DNA of 64,000 nucleotides from Coriolopsis trogii (GCA_020543525.1 JAHYIO010000037.1:1550001-1614000); one strand, 5' to 3'; shown: positions 51,257-63,091, numbered from the stretch's first letter. Notes: generated by a model from the sequence alone, not told the origin. Made by a program: numbers and translations.

Positions 51257-53580
51257 CTACGAACTCTTCTTGAGAGAATCCGTCGAGTCTTCCTCCGAGG
51301 TGAAGATGCCCGTATCCGCATACGACCGGTGCTTCTCCGCCCACGCAACAGCATCCCGCCGTCCCTTGGTCACGTCCACCCCTGATGCAGGCGGCGCATC
51401 AGTATCATCCACGTCGTACTCCAGAGACTGCCAAGGCTCTGACACGCACCAAACCAAATCACAAGACTTGCAGAAACACACAGCGCGAAGAGGAAGGGGA
51501 AGCCCTTCCAGTTGTCTCCGGTGCTGTCGATGATCGCCTGGATGACGTTTGGCCCGATCATAGAGGAGGCGCGGTTCGAGAGACCGAACAGCCCAAAGAA
51601 CATATTGTCGAACCCGGGCGGGGTGAGCTCAGCCATCATCGTCTGCGAGAACGCGTAATATGGCGCCTGGAAGAGACCGAACATGACGTTGTACGCCCAG
51701 AACTCCCAGACGTTGTGGAACCTGCGCACGTGTGATGATCAGTCCGTATAGCGATGCGAGTTGTTACTTTCCAGACCCACCCAAACTTCGTGGTCCAGAT
51801 GCCGATCATGCCCCACAAGGGAATGAGAATGGTGACCACGTTGGTGACGACGAACTGACCGGACGTCAATGCATAACCATATAGTAGAGCGAGATTGTGT
51901 GAACTTACCATCTTCTTGGTGCTGATCTTCCAGTACCGCTGGATGTACCAGAACCCCAGCGTACTAATGGTAGAAGTGATGGCTTGGGATAGTCCGAGAT
52001 AGGTGTTCTCGAGGAAAGAGAAGTGGAACTTGTCATTCTGACAGATAGACACTAGCGTCCCGGTAGTGTTCAAACCCTAGAGTCCCGTCAACATTTGCTA
52101 CACATCATTCAAGAACAACTTACATCAGCAAGCAAGAAGAACGCGACGAGGTACACGAAGGTGTAGGGAAGCTTCTTGTACTGCTTGAATGCGATCCAGA
52201 TTTGTTTCCATCCCACCGTGAGGTAGTGTTCACCTTTCGGAAGTGAAGGACCGGGACGAGGTTGTTGGAAAATGACTGGTGGTTTGATATCGTAAGTTGA
52301 GAGCACGAGTATTACTTCGGTAGGTCACTTACACCACCAGATGCCAGTAAGGACCCAATACCCGTTGGTCCTGCAAACTAGTCAACAATGTGGACACCTA
52401 GATAAGTGCACCTATGCTCACAAAACAATCACATAGTTGTTGACAAGCGGGTTGTTGGCAAGCGGAAGGAGAAGCGACAAGTTCAGCGCCAGAGTGAATA
52501 TATAACCTATATTGCTGTGCATCTGCGCCCCTTAGATCGCGTCCGTTATCGCAGGGTAGAGTCACTCACTGTGCTGATATTGCTTATCCTGTTCTTCTCC
52601 AGGCTCTCCTCGACCTCGTATTCTTCCGCAGGAATCTCGCCCTTCTCGTACTTCTCACGCAAGTCGCGCGCATGCTTTGTGTTGCGTGCGAGACGAGGGA
52701 ACACGGCGGCATAGAAGACAAGCGTTGCGCCATACGAGATGAAGCCGATCATGTAGAGTGCCATCGCGACACCCCACCGATTCGGTGCTGTCACGATATG
52801 AGTACGTTGATTGATTGATCGACATTCAAGACATACCGGTCAACGACATGCTTGCGAACTGTGCACCCCAACAGATAACGGTGATAACAAGGAGAAGCCA
52901 TCGGCCGAACGTGCCATAGTCCGCGGCTGAGCCAATGGTCGTGAAAATCAAGGTCATAATCTGGATTGCAAACCCAACTCAACACCGGAGGGATAGCATA
53001 TATTGAATACACCACGTACCGCGAAACTGACACCGTTCGCGACGAGCACGACGGAACTGACAGCCTTATGGCCGCTCCCCCAAGGAACCACACATTGTCC
53101 AGAAGCGTTTGCATCCAAGCAGCTGGAGCCGGGACCGCGCACGGGATCGTATCCAGCGGAGGTAGCAAGGGATTGGAACAAGGTCATGGAGTATCCATTG
53201 GGTCCCACACCCTGTGTATGCGCAAAAGGTTGGGGAGATCCTGAGAGGAGAATCATCATGCACGCACGTTGTCTCCGTTGTAGTAGACTGCCCATAGATT
53301 CTCAGCTGTGAGTAGTTATGACTGCGTACCAGGTCGAGCACAACGTACGGTAGTAGCTCCATAATTCCTGCAGTTCACGTCAGCATCTCATCTCGAATGT
53401 GCGCTCGGAAGCGTCGAAACGTACCCTGCGAGTGACGATAGGCTCGTCCTTCCTCACTGGCGCGATCGCGACCGCCTCCGTCTCCGCGATATCTTTCCCT
53501 GAACCATCGCGGGTGTTGGTCATAACAAGGGCGTTAGACGTGACTTCCGGGAGGATCTCCGGCATTGGCTGACGAGACAT
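51257..53580 (-). CDS. atg22: Autophagy-related protein 22 (vacuolar amino-acid effluxer)
   Basis: Major-facilitator-like transporter that exports amino acids from the vacuole after autophagic breakdown. Multiple short exons on the minus strand starting MSRQPMPEILPEVTSNALV. Characteristic Atg22 segments: GPNGYSMTLFQSLATSAGY, FTTIGSAADYGTFGRWLL, WGVAMALYMIGFISYGATL, the cytoplasmic loop REKYEKGEIPAEEYEVEES, PLANNPLVNNYVIV, TNGYWVLTGIWW, LPYTFVYLVAFFLLADGLN (the highly conserved core), FWAYNVMFGLFQAPYYAFS and FDNMFFGLFGLSNRASSMI. About 11-12 membrane helices are implied. The acidic and Ser-rich C-terminal tail ends SLKKSS. Exon joins were followed by family pattern, not all individually checked. 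Confidence 0.92.
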
Positions 53581-54116
53581 TCTACTTGTCTATGGTCGTG
53601 GTCCTGAACTCGAGCCAAGCTAGAGAGCGAAGGGAGCCGAGCCTGCCAGAGGAGTGTCTGGCCGTCGAGAGAGAAGACCCGAGATGCTTGGACCGGACCG
53701 TGTGGATTGAAATAGCCTAACATTGGGGGCGATAGGAGTCCGTATGCGTGCGAGAAAGGTGCCAGGGAACTTAAAGATGACCTGAATGGGGTAGAGCCGT
53801 GTGCAAGGACTTATCAGGTGGTTGATGGGAGGCCGTTCGAGTGGCGGCCCACGGCATGATATACGATAACGTGCCTAGTCTGCGACCGCATTGAGTGGTT
53901 CGCCTCCCTGGATCAGGTATGCGGCGCTGCTGTGGGGACGATGGGTGCAAACAAGTGGAGACGAGCGAGAGTGTTGGATTCATGTACATAGACGTCGTTA
54001 GTTCCAGCTAGCCTGTCTCAGCATGAGTGACGATGATTGAGTGGGAGCTTTGTCGGAGGGACTATGTAGACGCTCATCGAAGAGCCGGGGCGTTCGAGGC
54101 TTCCGACAATACAGTT
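53581..54116. other. Intergenic region / end of the disrupted gene
   Basis: Upstream of Atg22 and downstream of the last recognised exon of the disrupted gene. A donor at 54122-54127 (GTAAGT on the minus strand) suggests that a further exon of the disrupted gene lies here, but I could not place it with confidence; a stop near 53875 is one option. Confidence 0.4.
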
Positions 54117-54721
54117 TCAATACTTACCAATTGCAACTTGAGTGAGTGGAAAGCAGATATGCGGGGCCTTCACAATTCCAAAGCGGAGACAACATTCAGA
54201 TGATATCAATATTGTACCAAGCGAGCGCTTATCATCCAATCCTCCAGGTATATTCAGTGCCTCCTTCGCTCTCGAGAGATATTCTGCATTACTAGCCAAC
54301 TCAATCGACTCGCCCGATTCGTTTGTTGCAGCGACAATGAGGTAATACAAGTCCTCGTCCGCACAAACATGGGCATAAGCGAATTGTGACATGGACCTGG
54401 CAACGTATACGATAAACAAATGTGTTGATTATTCACAGGCTCCTTCCCACCGTGCGCTTCGGGTTGAGAGGAACTAGAGCGAGGGCAAGGCTATGATAGA
54501 GTAGCGTACACAGGCTGGATAATACAAGCGCCAAACATCACGTGCCAAAGTTCTTCCTCTCAACCCTCAGCGACGGCTGGCACCAAACACGAGTAAATAA
54601 CGGGCGACCGGCCCCGAGACGCCCAATCCGACCCCTTTTGGTAGAGACCCGCCCGCCTACATGATATTGATGCGCTTTTTGTGGGTGCGCTGAGAAGAGA
54701 GAGTTCCCTTTCCTGTCTATC

Positions 54722-57107
54722 ATGGCTGACCGCCCGCCTCCTGCTTCACCGTCTATTGCTGAGATCCGAACCAAGACTCTCGAAACCTTCAAATGTACCC
54801 CTTGTCTCTGGCAGTGTGAAGTCGCGCAGACCTTGCTCCGAGGTGACAAAGATGTCATATGCATCTCCGGTACAGGCTCTGGCAAGACTCTCCCATTCTG
54901 GATCCCTCTCCTCTTCCGACCAGGCGGTATCCAGCTAGTTGTAACACCACTCAATATACTAGGAAGTCAGAACAAGCAGAAGCTGGAGGCTCTCGGCATC
55001 AGCGCCATAACAATCACTGGGGAGACTGCCACTCACCAGAACATCCAGGTGAGTGCATGTATGTGCTTCTAGTGCTGTATGCGACACTTAGTAGTATGTT
55101 ATATACAAGGATATCCTTGCCTTCAAGTATCGTGTAATTGCCGTGAGCCCCAAGATGGCGTTTAAGCCACATGGCATATTCGAGCAAATCTGGAAGAGCA
55201 AGGCCTTCCTAGCGCGTCGCATCAGCGTCATATGGGACGAAGCGCACCTCCTCAAAGCCTGGCAGCCTTTCCGTCCGGAGATGGGAGAGGCGAGCTGTCT
55301 GCGTAACATGATTCCTATATCAATCCCATTCCTCCTTCCCTCTGCGACCATGCCCAATACCGTACTGTCTGATGTCATAGATACAGCTCGACTACGACGA
55401 GAGCATCTCAAGATTATCCGACGGTCAAATGACCGGCCAAATGTTTTTCTCACTGTGCGGAAGATTCGGCATGCACTTACAAGTTTCAAAGATCTCAACT
55501 TCTTGATCCCCAATGACTGGACCCCTGCACGCCCACTTCCACGTTTCGTCGTGTTTTTCGACAACATCGACGAGTCTGTGAAGGCGGCAGACGTACTCCG
55601 GCTACGTATTCCAAAGGAGCACCGGACACGTATCACCTGGTTTAATGCAAACAACACATCGGGGTTCCGAGAGAAGACAACCAACAGATTTCACGACCAC
55701 AATCTGTATGGTCTACTATGCACGGACGCGTTCAGAATGGTGTGTGTTCGTGCTGAACAACGGCGTGCTAGACTTACAAAAGAGATATAGGAAGTTGACA
55801 TACCGGATATTGACATTGTTGTCCAGTGGCGTGCGTCCTGTGGCTTGGACACACTGTGGCAGCGGTGGGGACGCGCTGCTAGAGGAGTGGGCCAGATGGG
55901 GGTCGCAATCCTTCTGGTTGAACCCAAGTACTTCGACGAGGAGAGACGGGCAGCCGCTGCGAGAGCTGAAAAGCGAAAGCTGGCAGAGGGAAGGCAAGTT
56001 GTCAAGAGAGAGAAGAAGAGGAGGAAGAGAACCGAAGGTCATCCCGGTGTGCCCAAACGTCCTGGTGGGCGTCAAACGGCAGTCTCCGGAGAAGCAGTGG
56101 TGGGCAGCGTGCAGGACGGTGGTGCTGTCCCACTACTCCTCGACATGGACGAGCCCCTCGCGCCGCTGTCAATATATGAGGAGATCCGGATTGGGTTTGC
56201 ACAAACGAGAGCAGGACAGCAGAAGGAGACAAAGGGCAAGACAGCAACACACCGACTCGGTGTAGAAGACTTACCGCCCGAGCTTGACAGCTTGATTAAT
56301 GCGGCAACTTGGGCGTGGAAGTGTTACCGTAAGCCTATAGCCGCGTTCTATAAGAATGATAGAATTGGTAAGTGTCGATTCATTGTCCATTGTCTTGCCG
56401 TTCTAATATGCTAGTGTTACATAATAGAGTCGGATCATCACCGCTGCAAGCCTGACGCCGCACAAGGTTGTCCACGCTGTCACCTCTCTGCCTCCTCTAC
56501 CTGCTGCTCGCTGTGCACTCCAGACGACCCCGCCTTTGCCCTTCTCCCCCCTGCCAACACTCCTCTATCGAAAGAACCGACCGCACCTCGAGCGTCACGC
56601 GTCAGTTCAGTATACAAGATGACCGATGCTGACAAGGAGTTCCGACACGCTCTCCACCAATTCCGGCGGGAACAAACCGTGAAACTCTACAGCGTGGTCC
56701 ACCTGCGTAACCTCAGGTATGGTGCTGTAATGGGGGATGAGATCTTCCAGCGGATTATGGACTGCGCACGGGTGAGCAAAATCAGAACGATTGAGCAGCT
56801 CGAGCGCGAAACGAAGTGGAATCGCGCGCGGGAGCTTGGAGGGGGTGTACTAGCTCTAATTGACCGGTACGTCTCATCCCAAGTATATTTGCTCCGCTAA
56901 TTGGACGTGAAACCTCGGATTCATGTTACTTATTTCAGGTTCTATCCACCCGACGTCCCTCTGGCAGCAGCTGCGGGCATAAATGCCCCAAGCAGCGTCA
57001 TCTCAACCACTTCCCTGACTCCCCTTCGCCCTGTACCATCTGCACCTCCCACTGCTGGCTCGTCTTCACGGAGGTGCCAGGCGTGCGGTGCGATCGGGCA
57101 CATCTGA
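54722..57107 (+). CDS. RecQ-like DNA helicase of the 6.0-kb element (truncated by a stop)
   Basis: Exons 54722-55048, 55110-55739, 55791-56367, 56428-56866 and 56939-57107 give 713 aa. RecQ-type motifs: LWQCEVAQTLLRGDKDVIC, Walker A ISGTGSGKTLPFW, LQLVVTP-like IQLVVTPLNILG, DEAH box VIWDEAHLLKAW, motif III-like PFLLPSATMP, the DAFRM-EVDIPDIDIVVQWR join and motif VI LWQRWGRAARG. The C-terminal part holds a Cys/His-rich segment (HHRCKPDAAQGCPRCHLS and STCCSLCTPDD) and a DUF-like tail. The last exon reads RRCQACGAIGHI, then TGA at 57105-57107. The same frame continues SNKICPKYTP and stays open to 57353, so the stop cuts a CCHC zinc knuckle. A CGA to TGA change would explain it. Confidence 0.85.
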
Positions 57108-57363
57108 TCCAACAAGATATGTCCCAAGTATACGCCACGGGAAACGGTGGCGACAACGTACTCCACGGGAGCACATAAGGAGAATCATGCCCCCACATCA
57201 TCTGCTCACACCTCTGCCAATGTAGTCCCACAACCGGCAGGTACGCCGGCAGGGGAGGGGTACACGCACTTCTGGTCAACTTTTGTTGATTCGCCCTCCT
57301 ACCGTCGCCGTTCACAGTCAATGTCCATCATGGCAGGTGGTGCTGGTATGTAATTGTTCTCTA

Positions 57364-60165
57364 TCATAGTACTCCATCAACGCTCAGATCGTCTGCTGTT
57401 AGGTCCGTCTCGCCTTCCTGCTCCTCATCTCCATTCAACTCCTCATCCATCACATGATCCTCATCCGGAACGTTAGTTTCTTCTGCCTGTTTTGTACGGT
57501 GCGACTCGCTTTCGATTATTGCTGCCCCTCGGACGAGGACATTCGGTGTTTTGTATTTAGTGGCACGTCCTGCTTTGTACTCGTTAGGTTGCAATTTCTT
57601 GACGTGTTCGAAGATGCTTGTGAAGGTTGCGGTCATGTCTGGTTTGCTGTGTGCATGTGAGAGGCCAGACAGGTGGAAAATGTGTTTGAAGTCAGCGTGC
57701 GTGCTGCGGTATATGCTGATAAGAATGGACTCGAGGATGATGCGATCCTTGGTGTAGTTGGGGCCGTCACCCCCATATGTCACCTAAACACCAATTTTAG
57801 TCTGTGCATACGTGAACTTATACTTCAATAGCTTGATACCTTCGTATACAGGTTGAGGAGTTCCACAAGCCAGTCAACCGCGCGGAAGGCATTTGGTTTA
57901 CCCATCGGGTTCACAAGTATGTTATACCGTATAGCGCGCCTGGATATATCATGAGGCACGAGTCTTTGTCTCTCCAGACATATATCATAAAGACACGTAC
58001 CGTAATCCCTCTGGATACACAAAGTACAAAGAGTGCATGAAGCGGAGAGTTTGATTGCCATACTTGTGTTTCCCGGTCGCACGGAAGATCTGGATCCATG
58101 GGACTAGGAGGGTCTCCACCCTGCCAATATCCCCAGCGTTCATAGCATAGCAGAGTTCCTCGTAAAGTAAAAGATGATGTTGCAAGCGCATGACGTTCTG
58201 TCGAACCTCGTCCTGCCCATCTTGATACTCGCCTTGAAAGTCAAACAGATCCTGCCCCTCCCCTTCGATGTAATCGAGCACCAGAGTGTCGGCGACGTCT
58301 TGGACCTCGGTTGCTGACGGTTTTGTTGCTGCCCATGCCTCGAGACTGTCATATCCTGTCCTCTTCTGTACTTCGACACGCCATGCATCCAGAACCAGCA
58401 GACTGAGGACATGTCCAATTAGCTCGTGTTGTTGTCGGAACTTGGCGTTTGAAACAAGGCGCGAGCTTTCCCGAGGGCGCAGCTTCCCTACGAGTTTGAT
58501 GAAGCTCATCTCGTCCATACGCGCATCGTCCGGGGTCACATGAATGCGCCAGATAGCATCCGCCGCTGCCATCTGGAGGTGAAAGAGTCCAAGGGCGAAG
58601 ACAACACCCTGAAGACAGTCGTATTCCATCTCTTCAACAGAGCGATGGGTGAGGGCTGACAAAACACGTTCATATGTCCCCAGATCGCCAAAAACAATGG
58701 CTACAAACTCCCGAAAGTCGACCAGGTCATGAGGAGCATGCGCATGTTCTGGATCACCGACACCGGCTTGCGCAAACATGTTGAGGAGCGCCTCGATGTT
58801 GCCCGAGACCTTTGACTGGTTGAGGTCCATTGTACGGAGCGGAAGATATTGTAGTCTTGTAACGGGAATCGATTCCACACTTTCCGGATCACGGAGTGAG
58901 TTAGAGAGAGAGCGGAAGCCAGGCGGGCCTGCAGTAGATAGGGTCCGCTGCAAGAACCATGACCGGTAGCGACCACGGCGACTGAGTTCTTGTTCCTTCG
59001 GCTCTGGTTCGGGGTGTAGGTCATAGATATATTGCATGGTCCGGTAAGGGTCAAAAGGACAAGGGTCGGAGGCGAGCGGGTTCAGCGCAGAGCGATCCCA
59101 CAGCAGTTGTGAGCAGCAGAGGTCGTTGAGGGTCACACCGTGGTTGAGTCGAAATAACAGACCCGAAGTGAGATGCACAAGACCGTCTCCTGGCTTGTCA
59201 ATGGTGGGGATACCTGTGGTGAGCATGAACTCGAAGTTGTCATATGCGTATGCGGCAAGGAGTGTCTGCCCCAAGTCTCGGACATCGTCGCAGGCTTCTT
59301 CAGACAGCGAGGCCACGGCGCGGTGAATCAAGGTGAGCGAGATTGACACACCCATTCTTGCGAGAACCTTGATGACCTTATCGGGGGTGTTGCATGAGTG
59401 TAAGAAAACACCAACAGCAGTCTGGAGCATGTTGCAGCGCTGGTTCTGATTGTGCATGAGGACGGACATTATGACAACAATCTTCTGCTCCAGAGACAGG
59501 TCAATACTTATGAAGATTGATTGATCATTACATCAACTGCTACATACAATGCGAGTCACAACACTGCGAGATACACGCGACCGACGGGCCTGTCTGCCTT
59601 GGGCTCTCTCAGATCCCTGTGGCTCCCAACCTCTATCGTCATCCAGCTCAGCCCAGTACTCTTCATCAGAGTCATCCAGGTCAATTGTACCATCTCCTGT
59701 CCCAGAAGAGGGTGTCGCACCACCCAGCAACGTCTCTAGCAAACTCCATACCATCGGAGCGTGTGCCTCCATCGCAGACGCCATATGTTCGACTCGGAAG
59801 CCCTGCAACTGGGCCGGTGATGCGTGCGTAGCGGAGAAATGCCAGCCTTGCGAGGGAAGGGAGAGATCGTGGATGGAATTGCTGTAGAGAGTTCGCATAG
59901 CGTCATGAGCCCATGTCCGAGTCGCAGCGCCCGTGTCCGGGTGGTAGTAGAACGCGGATAGGATGGTTTTGGTATTGTCTATGAGATCATGGAAGAGGGG
60001 ATGTGAAGGTTGATTTAGCTGCCTTGAGACCAGGATGAAACGCAGAAGCTCTGAGATGGTGACCCCGACAGTGTGCAGATACACGAGAGCTCCATGCAGA
60101 ACATGATAGCGAGACTCCATGTGAGTCGAGTGGATGCACGCAGAGAGGAGGCGCACGTCGCGCAT
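57364..60165 (-). CDS. DUF6589 transposon protein
   Basis: Starts MRDVRLLSACIHSTHMESR near the right inverted repeat. Exons are about 60165-59575, about 59490-57990, then two short exons and a last one ending at 57364. The central segment is diagnostic of DUF6589, a domain of repeated Agaricomycete proteins: AAYAYDNFEFMLTTGIPT, KPGDGLVHLTSGLLFRLNH, then GVTLNDLCCSQLLWD. The middle part is alpha-helical. The end has AIRYNILVNPMGKPNAFRA, VDWLVELLNLYTK, NYTKDRIILESILISIYRS, and an acidic tail ending DDLSVDGVL. The role may be nuclease or transposase in the element, inferred from context; no catalytic motif is assigned. No internal stop was found in the main exons. Confidence 0.82.
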
Positions 60166-60861
60166 ACCGAGTAGTAAATGAACGGGCGGGTCTCTACCAA
60201 AAGGGGTCGGATTGGGCGTCTCAGGGCCGGTCGCCCGTTATTTACTCGTGTTTGGTGCCAGCCGTCACTGAGGGTTGAGAGGGAAAACTTTGGCACGTGA
60301 TGTATGGCGCTTACATGTTAATGCCTGTGTTACGCTAAGATTGGTTTATTCTTTCGCTCTAGATATCGTCCCTCTCAACCTGAAGTGTGCGGTGGGAAGG
60401 AGCCTGGATTATTCATAACATATGCAAATAAGGTTGATACTGACCCCAAGCCTGCGACGTTCCACCGCTCCTTGAGCTCACCAAACGCCAGCAATCCATC
60501 ATGATGTCCGAAGACTTCCATGGACACCATCGCCAGTTGTGTCCTGTGAATGAGCCATCCAAACCCGTACTTGGGGTAGGGTTTTCCTCGGCGCTGGCGT
60601 AGTGCTGGCAATGACTCTGCGGATAAGATGAGGGGGAACCCGAGGCGTGAGTGGGTGGGAACATGTCTGCGTTTGAAACAAGCATCAGTATCGTTCTGAA
60701 ATATGCCAATGGCAGAGAGGTGACCAACTCGCGACTCATGGCAAATAGGGGTGTAAACGAAGTGTGAACAGCGGGCAGTCGCATGAACTTACGCGCGGTT
60801 GCAGCCATGACACAACTGGTCGTAACTCGTGAGATCGAGGATCTTGTTCATAGTACAGCTG

Positions 60862-62526
60862 TTGCCGAAATTGGTGACCGCGCGACTCCGCAGGACCCCT
60901 GAATATACTATTCGAGCTCATATCCCATTTTGACCTCAAAACGGTCATTTTCGGTGGCGGGCTCTGAGGTGAAATTCGGTTATTTTCCTATGACCTACCC
61001 TCTATGGGCCAGAAATCGGTTAAAATTGACATATATCGTCAAAAAAGCGCCCAAAATCCTTCCGGGCGCCTAGACTTACGCGCCGTACTACGGCCCGTAG
61101 CAGGCGCATGAGCAGTAGTACTTTTCCGGAAACTATCATGGTAATGGGCTGCATTGCACAAAGGGGATAAATGTCTACTAAGATGCTACTTATGCTGAGT
61201 TCTTATGCGGACTATCTGCATCACATGAAGTCAAAGGCCCAGCGCCCGGGTTTTCGGTTATTTGGCCTGTGACCTGACCAGCTGAGGGCCGATTTCGGGG
61301 CTCTTTGGCCTGTCAGATTTGACCGGCCAGAGCCCCATTTTCGGTGATTTGGATGTAAGTTTGCCGGCCCGACGGGCCTATTTTCGGCGGTTTGGGCCTA
61401 TGAGCTCGATATAGTATATGCAGGGGTCCTGACTCCGCACGATGCGCGCGCACTTTTGGCGCGTGAAAATCGAGAGAACAAGACAAATCGTCCGTGGCTC
61501 GACATTCACTCGTAGCCTCATAGAAACACTGCAGGATGTGATCTGTACCTCTCCAAATTATTTACGAGCTTTTTGCGAAGCTGTAGACCCCCTCATTGTA
61601 AAGATACATATGCCAGGTCATGGACATGGACAAGCCCGCCTGCATCGTCGTTTCCGACCACGAATCAGTGCAACACGCCACAGAAACTTGAGGAACATCG
61701 AGTAATACACTCATCTATTTGTTTACATAGGGCTCAGATTTTTCCTAGCTACTGTCGATGGGATGAGAGTGTATCTATGTCATGCTGTGTCTGGAGGAGC
61801 ATAGGCGCTCAAGCATTTCAACTCAGATGGTCCTTCCGAGACGAAGAAAACCATTGCACTCCCCTAAACTGACTAAGATCCATTGTATATGTATGTTAGA
61901 AGTCAGCATAGATGTATTCTTTTGGAGATGTGTGTCTGCACACATTTAGCTTGCTCCTTCAATTGCACTGAAAAGTCAGAGGATTGAGTGCAGGTGGACG
62001 TCACCCATTAGCCTTTACAGGTGTCTGAGGCACCTCATACAAACCATAAAGCTTTCACTGGAGGAAGAGTGGGGTAGAAAGTTGCAGTAATTGTCTCGGA
62101 AGGACCATCTGAGTTGAAATGCTTGAGCGCCTATGCTCCTCCAGACACAGCATGACATAGATACACTCTCATCCCATCGACAGTAGCTAGGAAAAATCTG
62201 AGCCCTATGTAAACAAATAGATGAGTGTATTACTCGATGTTCCTCAAGTTTCTGTGGCGTGTTGCACTGATTCGTGGTCGGAAACGACGATGCAGGCGGG
62301 CTTGTCCATGTCCATGACCTGGCATATGTATCTTTACAATGAGGGGGTCTACAGCTTCGCAAAAAGCTCGTAAATAATTTGGAGAGGTACAGATCACATC
62401 CTGCAGTGTTTCTATGAGGCTACGAGTGAATGTCGAGCCACGGACGATTTGTCTTGTTCTCTCGATTTTCACGCGCCAAAAGTGCGCGCGCGTCGTGCGG
62501 AGTCGCGCGGTCACCAATTTCGGCAA
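60862..62526. mobile_element. Fold-back element with 434-bp inverted arms
   Basis: The arms are 60862-60891 plus 61439-61842 (left) and 62093-62526 (right): both 434 bp once the inserted MITE is removed, with one difference noticed (T/C in the CGCACGA-YG-CGCGCG segment). The loop is 61843-62092. The ends read TTGCCGAAATTGGTGACC. Flanking both sides is CAGCTG (60856-60861 and 62527-62532), the proposed 6-bp target duplication. Each arm can be read as an 87-codon open frame, but in opposite strands, so that similarity is a consequence of the palindrome and not evidence of a gene. No transposase is present, so it is non-autonomous. Confidence 0.85.
60892..61430. mobile_element. 539-bp MITE inside the left fold-back arm
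   Basis: Terminal inverted repeats of about 30 bp: AGGACCCCTGAATATACTA at the left and, in reverse complement, AGGACCCCTGCATATACTA at the right, both running on to CGAGCTCAT. An 8-bp target duplication GACTCCGC lies at 60884-60891 and 61431-61438, which points to a hAT-like or similar mobiliser. The interior repeats TTTTCGG-type motifs followed by a T-rich or TTTGG tract (about six times) and codes for nothing. The right fold-back arm supplies the unoccupied site with a single GACTCCGC. Confidence 0.87.
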
Positions 62527-63091
62527 CAGCTGTAGCCGCCTGAGTATATGTTGAACTGCCGAACCTGCTGAATGCACTCGAAGCATGGGACGTCGATTCT
62601 CATAATCTTGAAGCTCCGGGGCCGGGTCTCTGCTAACTGGCACTAACTCCCATGAATCCCGATATCGTTGCCTTCTCACCCAGTGACCGACAAATTCATG
62701 AGCTCGAGCCATTGTAGAATCATGAACGACCGAGCACACAAAACCCAGTCGATGCAGGACAGCACCCCAATCACTGATCGTCTCCTGCTGAACATACGCG
62801 AGCGAGTACTCATCTTCGCATGTACGGACGACGACCACACAGGCATCGCCCTCTCTTCGAATTCCGTCTCCAAACCGATCCTGGGAATGACCAGCAACGA
62901 AGGCACCGCAGACCATGCCGGCCTCTAGGCTCTTCTTCTCTCCCGTGACTCCTCTCAAGCTGGGTGCTGGGTAGTCCACGATCAACTCTTCAACTCTTCT
63001 CGATCCCAGGCGAAACGAGCTAGCACAATATGTGGATATATGCAGAAGATCTGATTACCAGGGTGTATACATATCATAGTGTACATAGATA

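Larger units (their letters stand above)
54422..60424. mobile_element. 6.0-kb element carrying RecQ-like helicase and DUF6589 gene
   Basis: Inverted repeats of about 240 bp bound the unit: 54422 to about 54656 and about 60182 to 60424. Shared blocks include CAGGCTCCTTCCCACCG, ATCACGTGCCAAAGTT, GACGGCTGGCACC and CCAATCCGACCCCTTTTGG, in opposite orientation. The arms have diverged by substitutions and small indels, so this copy is not brand new. A tentative 5-bp duplication, CAAAT, lies at 54417-54421 and 60425-60429. Inside are two convergent genes, a helicase on the plus strand and a DUF6589 protein on the minus strand, whose stops are about 260 bases apart. The element occupies an intron of the disrupted host gene. 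Confidence 0.8.
54128..62916 (-). pseudogene. Unknown gene split by three mobile elements
   Basis: Minus-strand coding segments lie at 62916-62527 (MVCGAFVAGHSQDRFGDGI to VQHILRRLQL), 60861-60793 (YYEQDPRSHELRPVVSWLQ), 60695-60445 (NDTDACFKRRHVPTHSRL, YPKYGFGWLIHRTQLAMVS, HHDGLLAFGELKERWN) and 54396-54128 (SMSQFAYAHVCADEDLYYL, ASNAEYLSRAKEALNIPGG). Segments one and two become one continuous exon when the fold-back element plus one CAGCTG copy is ignored. Three and four are joined by an intron that contains the 6.0-kb element. I do not recognise the protein. The exon insertion brings a stop at 62230, so the present allele should make only a truncated product. The true start may lie in an upstream exon. 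Confidence 0.68.

Noticed and set aside
61442..61705. 87-codon plus-strand frame that repeats exactly on the minus strand at 62230-62500
   Set aside because: The match results from the 434-bp inverted arms of the fold-back element; there is no start context or independent conservation.
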